This document shows, one piece after another, positions 1 to 5,352 of a stretch of 5,512 bases of DNA; position 1 is the stretch's first letter, and every line of letters begins with the position of its first letter. Position numbers and translations under genes: made by a program. The notes beneath the pieces were generated by a model. It searched no databases, was not told the origin of the DNA, and saw nothing but the letters and a program-made list of their open reading frames with translations. The DNA is from Candidatus Saccharimonadales bacterium (GTDB taxonomy: Bacteria; Patescibacteriota; Saccharimonadia; UBA4664; SCTI01): assembly GCA_030150485.1 (NCBI GenBank), contig JASLFZ010000044.1:1-5512 (forward strand), read 5' to 3'.

Positions 1-240
1 ATCTCGCTTTCCAGCGACTCATTCCTGAGCGCGGCCAGCTTCCAGGACACCAGCCGCGTGCTGATTGGTGCTGCCATTCGCGGTAAGGTTGACAAGCTAC
101 GCGGCCTGAAGGAGAACGTGATCATCGGCCGCCTCACGCCGGTGGGTACAGGCTTCCGGCCTGAAGAGAAGGAGGCGGCTCCGTTGGTCGGCGCTGTCAC
201 CGCGGCCAAAAGCGCTAGCAAGTCAAAGGCCCAGGAGTAA
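1..240 (+). CDS. rpoC: DNA-directed RNA polymerase beta' subunit, C-terminal fragment
   Basis: This is the 3' end of rpoC; the gene begins upstream of the window and the reading frame is open from base 1 to a TAA at 238-240. The visible 79 residues carry the strongly conserved RpoC C-terminal block: SFLSAASFQDTSRVL, then GKVDKLRGLKENVIIGRL and PVGTGF. In the family this block lies near the C-terminal end of the subunit, close to the omega-binding region of core RNA polymerase. After PVGTGF comes a lineage-specific tail of about 26 residues rich in Ala, Lys and Ser. The ATG at base 58 encodes no start: it is a GTG/CTG-flanked internal position within conserved sequence. rpsL follows after 58 bases, the usual rpoBC-rpsLG order, so it may be partly cotranscribed. 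Identification is very secure. Confidence 0.97.
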   Translation: MSLSSDSFLSAASFQDTSRVLIGAAIRGKVDKLRGLKENVIIGRLTPVGTGFRPEEKEAAPLVGAVTAAKSASKSKAQE

Positions 241-298
241 CTACGTTGACGCCCAGCCTAAAAAATGTTTAACTTGAAAGACGTTTAACGACACATTT

Positions 299-712
299 AT
301 GCCAACCATTAACCAACTCATTCGTAAACCCCGTAACGCTAAGTCGCGTAAAACCAGTACGCCGGCGTTGGGACGTACTCTGAATGCCCTCAAAGGCAGG
401 AACTACGCCCAGCCCTCGCCACTGAAGCGCGGGGTATGTACTAAGGTTTCGACCACTACCCCCCGTAAGCCAAACTCGGCGCTGCGCAAGATTGCTCGCG
501 TGCGCTTGACCAACGGGATGGAGGTAACCGCCTACATCCCCGGCATCGGCCACAACCTGCAGGAGCACAGCGTGGTGTTGCTGCGCGGTGGCGGTCCCAA
601 AGATCTCGCCGGAGTGCGCTACACGGTGGTTCGCGGCGCGTTGGATACGGCTGGCGTTTCGAATCGAAAACAAGGCCGCAGTAAGTACGGTGCTAAGAAA
701 GTAAAAAGTTAA
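299..712 (+). CDS. rpsL: 30S ribosomal protein S12
   Basis: S12 is the small-subunit protein at the decoding centre that controls tRNA selection accuracy and forms part of the streptomycin site. The 137-residue product starts MPTINQLIRKPR and contains KRGVCTKV, TTTPRKPNSALRK, GHNLQEHSVVLLRGG and VRGALDTAGV, all S12 signatures. It is 13 residues longer than the 124-residue E. coli protein because of an insertion at about residues 25-40, a form also found in Gram-positive bacteria. Notable residues: Arg56 aligns with E. coli/M. tuberculosis Lys43 (Met counted), Gly99 with Arg86 and Ala104 with Pro91, all positions where streptomycin-resistance changes are known. Lys101 (=Lys88) and Asp102 (the methylthiolation site in E. 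coli) are kept. The start is fixed by homology. No Shine-Dalgarno lies at the usual distance; the nearest purine run, GAAAG at 276-280, is 18 bases away. Confidence 0.98.
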   Translation: MPTINQLIRKPRNAKSRKTSTPALGRTLNALKGRNYAQPSPLKRGVCTKVSTTTPRKPNSALRKIARVRLTNGMEVTAYIPGIGHNLQEHSVVLLRGGGPKDLAGVRYTVVRGALDTAGVSNRKQGRSKYGAKKVKS

Positions 713-781
713 TTAATAATTAATGCATGACGACCCACCGGCCACGTCCGGAGTTATGGGTAGTATCAAAGGAGAAGCCGC

Positions 782-1258
782 ATGCCCCGTAAGACAACCA
801 AAAGTTTCAAACGCGATATCACGCCAGATGCCAAGTACCAAAACGTACTGATGGCCAAAATGATCAACAAGATTATGAAAGACGGCAAGAAGCGTTTGGC
901 TGAAAAGCTGATGTATGATGCCATGACCGAGGTCGAAGCTAAGCTAAAGACGCCACCGGTTGAAGTGTTTGAAACCGCTATTAAAAATGTGGCCCCCCAA
1001 GTGCAGGTGCGCGCTAAGCGCGTCGGTGGTGCCACCTATCAGGTCCCGATGGAAGTGCGTGGTGACCGCAAAATCCACCTGGCGATGACCTGGATCCTGA
1101 CCGCCGCCCGCACCAAGTCTGGCCGCAGCTTCGATAAGCTACTGGCCCAGGAAGTGATGGACGCCTACAACAACCAGGGTGATGCCATCAAGAAGAAGGA
1201 AGATACGCACCGAATGGCCGAGGCCAACAAGGCCTTCGCCCACTTCGCGCGGTATTAG
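782..1258 (+). CDS. rpsG: 30S ribosomal protein S7
   Basis: S7 nucleates assembly of the 30S head by binding the 3' major domain of 16S rRNA and lines the E site. The 158-residue product matches the usual family length of about 156. It begins MPRKTTKSFKRDI, keeps the helix-rich core (NVLMAKMINKIMKDGKKRLAE at residues about 21-41), the beta-hairpin with VGGATYQVP (81-89) and the highly conserved C-terminal segment KKKEDTHRMAEANKAFAH. The start is confirmed by a strong Shine-Dalgarno, AAAGGAGA at 768-775, seven bases before the ATG. It lies 69 bases after rpsL. In E. coli the rpsL-rpsG gap is the S7 autoregulatory target; the gap here has an AT-rich near-palindrome at 709-723 and a CCGG...CCGG pair at 738-751, but I cannot show that these form such a site. 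Confidence 0.98.
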   Translation: MPRKTTKSFKRDITPDAKYQNVLMAKMINKIMKDGKKRLAEKLMYDAMTEVEAKLKTPPVEVFETAIKNVAPQVQVRAKRVGGATYQVPMEVRGDRKIHLAMTWILTAARTKSGRSFDKLLAQEVMDAYNNQGDAIKKKEDTHRMAEANKAFAHFARY

Positions 1259-1399
1259 GGCGGCACCTATTTAAGAAGGAAGTCGCTAGTAAGGTGTGCG
1301 CATCACCGATGCACGTAGCTTACTGGCGACTTCTAAAAACGAGAGGTCTACCAGAGCTTTTTCCTCAAGCAAGTTGTCTCGACACGCAAGGGGTTTTCC
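1259..1399 (+). other. Spacer between rpsG and the membrane-protein gene with a long hairpin
   Basis: This 141-base spacer holds no supportable gene. Its main element is an inverted repeat: 1279-1293 (GAAGTCGCTAGTAAG) pairs with 1319-1333 over 15 consecutive positions, 14 Watson-Crick plus one G-T. The enclosed loop contains a second small stem, GCATC (1300-1304) with GATGC (1308-1312). It begins 20 bases past the rpsG stop. No T-run follows on either strand, so it is not a standard intrinsic terminator. It could be an mRNA 3'-end stabiliser, a processing site, a factor-dependent terminator or a remnant of a repeat element. Downstream, a weak imperfect stem at 1345-1357 followed by TTTTT could end some transcripts. 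I found no convincing promoter for the next gene here. Confidence 0.75.
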
Positions 1400-1897
1400 A
1401 TGCGCAATCTTCCAGTGCATCGCAAGCTGTTGTGGGCGCTGAGTGGGGCCGGCGCTGTAGGAACGTATCTTGGCTGGCTCTACGTAGCATATGTAGCTAG
1501 CCGGCACATTCAGGAACTCGCCTACCCCGTGCCATTTTTGCCCTTACTGCGGCAGGACACCTTTGGCGCGGTATGTGGCCTAGCTTCCGTAGCGGCCTTT
1601 ATGATCTGCGTCTTCATCTGGCCAAGTAAAAGCTCGTGGGCGGTTAGAAGTCTGCGAGCCGGCAGTCTGGCTGGCATAGTGTACGGCAGCAGCGGGTGGT
1701 ACTATATTAGCCAAAATGCGATGTACCACCCTGTAACGTTGCGACGGCAGTTGACGCATTTCCTGTCCTTCCCAGATGAGAGAACCTTTGGCGCGGTCTG
1801 TGGGGCGACAGCCATTGTCTCCTCATTGGTTCTCCTGGGGCTCGCCGCTGTACTAAGTATCAACAAAGGGCGGTCCAAAACTCCAAACCGCCCCTAA
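1400..1897 (+). CDS. Small four-helix membrane protein with internal duplication, function unknown
   Basis: I do not recognise this 165-residue protein. Four hydrophobic segments are visible at about residues 11-33, 55-74, 87-104 and 130-153. Positive charges cluster at the N-terminus (Arg8, Lys9), in the 75-86 loop (Lys77, Arg83, Arg86) and at the C-terminus (Lys156 to Arg164), which predicts both ends inside. The protein is two tandem copies of a two-helix unit: GW-x-Y at 25-28 and 99-102, His at 36 and 110, FL at 46-47 and 121-122, and an identical TFGAVCG at 54-60 and 129-135 near the outer face of helices 2 and 4. The start is supported by AAGGGG at 1388-1393, six bases before the ATG. 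It lies between rpsG and a terminator. A small transport or channel-like role is possible but not shown. No signal peptidase or lipobox motif is apparent. Confidence 0.75.
   Translation: MRNLPVHRKLLWALSGAGAVGTYLGWLYVAYVASRHIQELAYPVPFLPLLRQDTFGAVCGLASVAAFMICVFIWPSKSSWAVRSLRAGSLAGIVYGSSGWYYISQNAMYHPVTLRRQLTHFLSFPDERTFGAVCGATAIVSSLVLLGLAAVLSINKGRSKTPNRP
1868..1893 (+). repeat. Inverted repeat overlapping the end of the membrane-protein gene
   Basis: GGGCGGT at 1868-1874 pairs perfectly with ACCGCCC at 1887-1893, leaving a 12-base loop. The stem lies in the last codons of the membrane-protein gene and ends one base before its stop codon. It has no T-run of its own. It is the first of three hairpins in 75 bases and may add to transcript-end stability or slow transcription before the terminator. 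Confidence 0.55.
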
Positions 1898-1899
1898 CC

Positions 1900-1915
1900 C
1901 CGGCCTATCAGCCGG
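1900..1915 (+). repeat. Short intergenic hairpin
   Basis: CCGGC at 1900-1904 pairs with GCCGG at 1911-1915 around a six-base loop, just after the membrane-protein stop codon. There is no T-run directly after it. It is the middle member of the three-hairpin series that ends in the terminator at 1920-1944. Confidence 0.5.
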
Positions 1916-1919
1916 CGCC

Positions 1920-1944
1920 CGCCCCGTGCGTAACGGGGCGTTTT
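1920..1944 (+). terminator. Intrinsic terminator after the membrane-protein gene
   Basis: CGCCCCG at 1920-1926 pairs perfectly with CGGGGCG at 1934-1940 (seven GC pairs, seven-base loop), followed immediately by TTTT at 1941-1944. The orientation ends transcripts coming from rpsG and the membrane-protein gene. The T-run is short but the stem is very strong. The T-run overlaps the extended -10 element of guaA, so guaA should be transcribed separately. Confidence 0.85.
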
Positions 1945-1959
1945 GCTATTATTGATGCA
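1944..1959 (+). promoter_or_regulatory. Extended -10 promoter for guaA, predicted leaderless start
   Basis: TGC-TATTAT spans 1944-1952: a TG-n extended -10 motif joined to a hexamer that matches TATAAT at five of six positions. No -35 hexamer is seen at a 16-18 base spacing, where the terminator stem lies, which fits an extended -10 promoter. Six bases separate the hexamer from A1959, the first base of the guaA ATG. Transcription is therefore expected to start on or next to the start codon. Confidence 0.65.
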
Positions 1960-3554
1960 TGATACAGACGCTGGGCCATGTCTCCCCTGAAACGCTTTCC
2001 GAGATTGCTGAAGAAAAACGCATTCGCCAAACCGATGAGCTGTTTGTGCTGTTTTCGCTCGGGAGCCAGTTCGACCATCTTATAAAGCAGCGCCTTGATG
2101 CGTTGGGAGTGTACTGTGTGGTAGCGGATCCGGCTCGGGCTATAGCGGCGGATATCAAGCAGCTAAAGCCCAAAGGTATTATTTTGTCTGGCGGGCCGGG
2201 GTCGGTGCACGTCGAGGCACCACCGTTTGACGCCGCGATATTTGATCTTGGCGTGCCGGTGCTGGGGATCTGTCTCGGTTTCCAGCTGTGGGCGCAGGAG
2301 GTTGGTGCCACAGTGGCGACGGCTTCGGCCCGCGAGTTCGGGACGCATCTTTTGACAATTAATGAGCCTAGTAAGCTGTTTGCTACCCTGCCTAAAACCA
2401 TGCCAGTGCTCGAAAGCCATGGCGACCGTATCGAGCCAGGAAAGATTATTGAGGTCCTGGCCTCAACCGATAACGCGCCGGTGGCGGCCGGGCGCCACGA
2501 GCATTTGTGGGGCGTACAGTTTCACCCGGAAGTAACCGAAACCGAGTTTGGCGCCGAGATCTTTCGTAACTTTTGCTTTGAGATTTGTGGAGCCAAGGAT
2601 GTGTATCCGGCAGCCGATGTCGCCAAGCGCAAGGTGGAGCAGGTACGCGAAAGGGTTAAGGGCGGCAAGGTACTGCTGGCGCTTTCGGGCGGCTCGGATT
2701 CGTCGGTAGTCGCCTCGATCTTGCAGCATGCGCTGAAGCCTGGCCAGGTGCGTGGCATCTACATTAAAGGCATTGACCGGCCGGACGATGAGCAGCACGT
2801 AATCGAGTACTTTGGCAACCAAAACTGGATTGAACTTAATATCGTGGATGCGACCGAACGGTTTCTGAAGGCGCTGGCCGGCCACGAGAGCATGGTGGAT
2901 AAGCGTCTGGCCATGCGCGGCATCTATAAAGCGGTGCTGGAGGATGAGGCGAAACAGTTCGGCGCCGACTTTATTGCTCAGGGAACACTGTACACTGATT
3001 TGAGCGAAAGTGGCGGGGGTCATCAAACCGGCTCCAAAAAGGCTCAAATCAAGCTGCATCACAACACCGGTTTGGACTTTTCACTGCCCGAGCTCTCACC
3101 ACTGGAAGATTGCGTAAAGGACAGCGCGCGCAATATCGGACGATTATTAGGGACGCCAGAAGCGTTGCTCTTGCGCCATCCCTTTCCCGGGCCGGGGCTG
3201 GTGGTGCGCATCGAGGGGGCGGTGACGGCGGATAACCTGCACGTGGCGCGCCAGCTGGATGGTATTTACGTCGAGGAGCTCCGCAAGTGGAACCTGTACG
3301 AGACGGTCTGGCAGGCCGGCGCGGTGGTGACGCGTTCGATCACAACCGGCAGCAAAGGTGATGACGCCACCAGTGGCTTGATCGTGGCGCTGTGGGCGGT
3401 GTGGAGCGTCAACGGGTTTACGGCGCAGTGGGCCGAGCTACCGGCGGATTTCCTGAGGGTGGTTTCGCAGCGCATTACCAACGAGGTGCGTGAGGTGGGG
3501 GCGGTGGTTTATCGCATCTCGGATAAGCCTCCCACCACCATTGAATGGGGCTAA
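1959..3554 (+). CDS. guaA: GMP synthase (glutamine-hydrolysing), somewhat divergent
   Basis: GuaA aminates XMP to GMP using glutamine and ATP, in the cytoplasm, the last step to guanine nucleotides. The 531-residue product has the usual order: class I glutamine amidotransferase with GICLGFQ (Cys105 nucleophile) and FHPEV (His189, Glu191), then the ATP pyrophosphatase domain with SGGSDSS at 243-249, then the dimerisation domain with HPFPGPGL (407-414) and the terminal KPPTTIEW. GuaA-specific GTLYTDLSES and IKLHHN are present. Oddities: an N-terminal extension of roughly 17 residues against E. coli; FSLGSQF where DFGSQY is usual; SGGSDS where SGGVDS is usual; IKGIDRP in place of the VDHGLLR-type motif; and ALWAVWSVNGFTAQW in place of the ALRAVTS-D-MTADW block. 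It is full length with both catalytic halves, so GMP synthase is by far the best call. No Shine-Dalgarno precedes the ATG, consistent with a leaderless transcript. Confidence 0.93.
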   Translation: MIQTLGHVSPETLSEIAEEKRIRQTDELFVLFSLGSQFDHLIKQRLDALGVYCVVADPARAIAADIKQLKPKGIILSGGPGSVHVEAPPFDAAIFDLGVPVLGICLGFQLWAQEVGATVATASAREFGTHLLTINEPSKLFATLPKTMPVLESHGDRIEPGKIIEVLASTDNAPVAAGRHEHLWGVQFHPEVTETEFGAEIFRNFCFEICGAKDVYPAADVAKRKVEQVRERVKGGKVLLALSGGSDSSVVASILQHALKPGQVRGIYIKGIDRPDDEQHVIEYFGNQNWIELNIVDATERFLKALAGHESMVDKRLAMRGIYKAVLEDEAKQFGADFIAQGTLYTDLSESGGGHQTGSKKAQIKLHHNTGLDFSLPELSPLEDCVKDSARNIGRLLGTPEALLLRHPFPGPGLVVRIEGAVTADNLHVARQLDGIYVEELRKWNLYETVWQAGAVVTRSITTGSKGDDATSGLIVALWAVWSVNGFTAQWAELPADFLRVVSQRITNEVREVGAVVYRISDKPPTTIEWG

Positions 3555-3569
3555 TCGCCATCGCTAAGG

Positions 3570-3584
3570 TATAATGCCCTCTTA
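3570..3584 (+). promoter_or_regulatory. -10 element upstream of the ABC-F gene
   Basis: A perfect TATAAT lies at 3570-3575 in the 29-base gap after guaA, eight bases before the ABC-F ATG. A transcript starting the usual 6-8 bases after the hexamer would have a leader of zero to two bases. No good -35 is seen at standard spacing; TTGAAT at 3541-3546 is 23 bases away, too far. The hexamer lies in the left arm of a dyad (3571-3594), described separately. Confidence 0.55.
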
Positions 3585-3594
3585 TGGGCATAAT
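3571..3594 (+). promoter_or_regulatory. Dyad spanning the -10 and start codon of the ABC-F gene, possible operator
   Basis: ATAATGCCC (3571-3579) and GGGCATAAT (3586-3594) are reverse complements at eight of nine positions, with a six-base centre. The centre of symmetry, 3582/3583, coincides with the predicted transcription start. Such placement is typical of a repressor operator, but half the dyad is also coding sequence and no regulator gene is nearby. Chance is a real alternative. Confidence 0.35.
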
Positions 3595-5281
3595 TTTGCA
3601 GCTACATATTGATGAGAAAAAGCGGGCCAACCGGCTGCTGCTGCGCAATGCTGAGCTGATCATGCAGGAGGGCGAAAAGATCGCGCTGATTGGTCGCAAC
3701 GGTACCGGCAAGTCGACGCTGTTTGGCCTGATTGACCGCAGCGATGACGAGCTGCACGGCCGCATTCAGCTGCGTAAAGGCGCCAGCCTGATTTCGACCC
3801 GCCAGGAGCACGCTGAGGTGGGGGAGATGTCGGTGCTCGACTACATTTTGAGCGAGCTGCCGCGCTACACCGAGCTGCATCATATTATCGAGGGCTACCC
3901 CGCTACTATGGGCGACGACATGAAGCTCATCGAGCGCTATACCAACGCGTTGGAGGAGTTTGGTGAGCTGGGCTACTACGACATTGAGCAACGTGTTATC
4001 GGCGACCTGGCGACCTACCAGCTAGATGAAGGCAAGGCGCGCGGTCTGGTGAGCGAGCTGAGTGGCGGCCAAAAACGGTTCGTTGAGCTGGTGAAGGTGA
4101 CGCAAAGCCAGGCCGACCTAGTGCTGCTGGATGAGCCGACCAACCACATGGATAGTGTCGGCAAGGCAACCTTTGTGAAATGGCTGGAAAACACACCGCT
4201 TTCGGTCATTGTGATTAGCCATGACCGCGACGTGCTACATGTGGTGGGCCGGATTATTGAGCTCAAAGAGTTGGGGCTGCACTCTTTCAGCGGCAACTAT
4301 GACGCTTACCTGAAGCAAAACACCTCCGCCACCACCGCAAACGTGACGCAATATGAGGTGGCTCAGCGCACGATGGAAAACCTTCAAAAACAGCTGCAAG
4401 CGGTGCGGGCTAAAAAGGCGGGGAGCAGTAAAAACCCGAACCCGTTTATACCGATGGAGCGCCGGTTGATGAAGCAGTATGCTGAGCTAAAGGCCAGTGC
4501 TGCCAAACCCACCTTTTGGATTGATCAGGAGTCGGTGGCGAATCTCAAGCCGAATATGCAGCAGCGGTACGATAAGTACAAGGCTCGGGGTTTGCGTTTG
4601 CGGCCGCGTGGCGGCGACGCGCATAGCCGGCTGCTGGTTGATATTACCGAGCTAGAGCTAGGGTACGGCACCGACCGCGCGGCGGCCGCGTCGCTGTTTG
4701 CGCCGGTGACGCTGCGACTCAACTCTGGCGAGAGCGTGCAGCTCGAAGGCCGCAACGGCGCCGGTAAAACCACCTTGATTAAAGCGCTACTGAACCAGGC
4801 CGCCAACGGCCTTAAGGCCGCCGATGCCACCCCGGGTACGCCTTTGCGCCTGCACGGCACCATCGCGCTTGATACCAAGCTGGTGATCGGCATGTACGAC
4901 CAAGAGGTTGATGCACGCTATCTGCCCCTGCCGCTGGGCGCGGCGATTACGAGCGCCTATCATGCCGCTAACCGTCCCATTAACGAGCAAAAGGTACGCC
5001 AGCTCCTAGGTGATTACCTGTTCGACCCGACCGGCGATTATGAACGTCCCATTAAAAATTTAAGTGGTGGGCAAAAGGCGCGCTTCCAGATTATTGCGAT
5101 GCTAGCCGCCGAGCCGAACCTCCTAATTCTTGACGAGCCGACCAATCATCTCGACCTACCTTCCATTGAAGAGCTCGAAAGTGCGCTGAGGCAGTACCAG
5201 GGCGCTATCCTCTATGTTTCGCACGACAGCTATTTCTGCCGCAATGTTGGCGGCGAGAAGGTACATATTGGCCCGCGTTAG
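3584..5281 (+). CDS. ABC-F family ATPase (ribosome-associated, EttA/Uup/ARE-like)
   Basis: ABC-F proteins are soluble twin-ATPase factors that bind the ribosomal E site and act on translation or protect against ribosome-targeting antibiotics. This 565-residue protein has two complete ATPase domains and no membrane segments. Domain 1: Walker A GRNGTGKST (37-45), signature LSGGQ (159-163), Walker B LVLLDEPTNHMD (179-190), H-loop ISHD (211-214). Domain 2: GRNGAGKTT (389-397), LSGGQ (493-497), LLILDEPTNHLD (513-524), VSHD (545-548). Both catalytic Glu are kept. The linker at about 245-345 is lysine/arginine-rich, helical in its first part, and would contact tRNA and the peptidyl-transferase centre. 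The C-terminus ends only 17 residues past the second VSHD, with no C-terminal extension. It lies 29 bases after guaA, has no Shine-Dalgarno, and precedes fusA. Subfamily, and whether the role is housekeeping or resistance, cannot be told from sequence alone. Confidence 0.93.
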   Translation: MGIILQLHIDEKKRANRLLLRNAELIMQEGEKIALIGRNGTGKSTLFGLIDRSDDELHGRIQLRKGASLISTRQEHAEVGEMSVLDYILSELPRYTELHHIIEGYPATMGDDMKLIERYTNALEEFGELGYYDIEQRVIGDLATYQLDEGKARGLVSELSGGQKRFVELVKVTQSQADLVLLDEPTNHMDSVGKATFVKWLENTPLSVIVISHDRDVLHVVGRIIELKELGLHSFSGNYDAYLKQNTSATTANVTQYEVAQRTMENLQKQLQAVRAKKAGSSKNPNPFIPMERRLMKQYAELKASAAKPTFWIDQESVANLKPNMQQRYDKYKARGLRLRPRGGDAHSRLLVDITELELGYGTDRAAAASLFAPVTLRLNSGESVQLEGRNGAGKTTLIKALLNQAANGLKAADATPGTPLRLHGTIALDTKLVIGMYDQEVDARYLPLPLGAAITSAYHAANRPINEQKVRQLLGDYLFDPTGDYERPIKNLSGGQKARFQIIAMLAAEPNLLILDEPTNHLDLPSIEELESALRQYQGAILYVSHDSYFCRNVGGEKVHIGPR

Positions 5282-5288
5282 ACCAGCC

Positions 5289-5317
5289 TTGAACCAGGAG
5301 CTTATATCTAGTACAAT
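5289..5317 (+). promoter_or_regulatory. Promoter for fusA
   Basis: TTGAAC at 5289-5294 (four of six to TTGACA) and TACAAT at 5312-5317 (five of six to TATAAT) are separated by exactly 17 bases. The predicted start is around 5323-5325, giving a leader of nearly 60 bases before the fusA ATG. An AT-rich dyad, TTATAT (5302-5307) with ATATAA (5316-5321), surrounds the -10. This is the best -35/-10 pair in the window. Confidence 0.6.
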
Positions 5318-5326
5318 ATAACCAGT

Positions 5327-5352
5327 AGGCGTCAGCCGACGCTTTTTATTTT
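5327..5352 (+). terminator. Intrinsic terminator-like hairpin between the ABC-F gene and fusA
   Basis: GCGTC (5329-5333) pairs with GACGC (5338-5342) around the four-base loop AGCC; A5327 and G5328 extend the stem by one A-T and one G-T pair. TTTTTATTTT follows at 5343-5352. Form and position fit a terminator for the ABC-F transcript. It also lies only a few bases after the predicted fusA transcription start, so it would form the 5' end of the fusA leader. Confidence 0.75.

Noticed and set aside
246..273. Possible rpsL promoter TTGACG-16-TTTAAC
   Set aside because: The -10 matches at only four of six and the spacing is short. It would give a 20-base leader without a Shine-Dalgarno. Too weak to list as a feature.
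269..673. Minus-strand open frame antisense to rpsL
   Set aside because: It lies almost wholly over a highly conserved ribosomal protein gene; no recognisable domain or start signal.
709..751. S7 autoregulatory RNA site in the rpsL-rpsG gap
   Set aside because: The AT-rich near-palindrome and the CCGG pair are short and do not show a recognisable S7-binding fold; mentioned only as a possibility under rpsG.
1340..1384. Weak pairings in the spacer (CGAGA/TCTCG, TGTC/GACA, stem 1345-1357 before TTTTT)
   Set aside because: Stems are 3-5 pairs, with a mismatch or a two- or 32-base loop; expected by chance. Only noted within the spacer entry.
1294..1500. Plus-strand 68-residue frame starting in the hairpin loop
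   Set aside because: It starts inside the stem-loop, lacks a ribosome-binding site and overlaps the better supported gene at 1400 in another frame.
1286..1507. Minus-strand open frame over the rpsG downstream spacer
   Set aside because: It is 73 residues, overlaps the hairpin and the start of the membrane-protein gene, and has no recognisable motif or upstream Shine-Dalgarno.
2463..3062. Long minus-strand open frame (199 residues) inside guaA
   Set aside because: Mirror of the guaA coding pattern; no known domain, and guaA is certain on the + strand.
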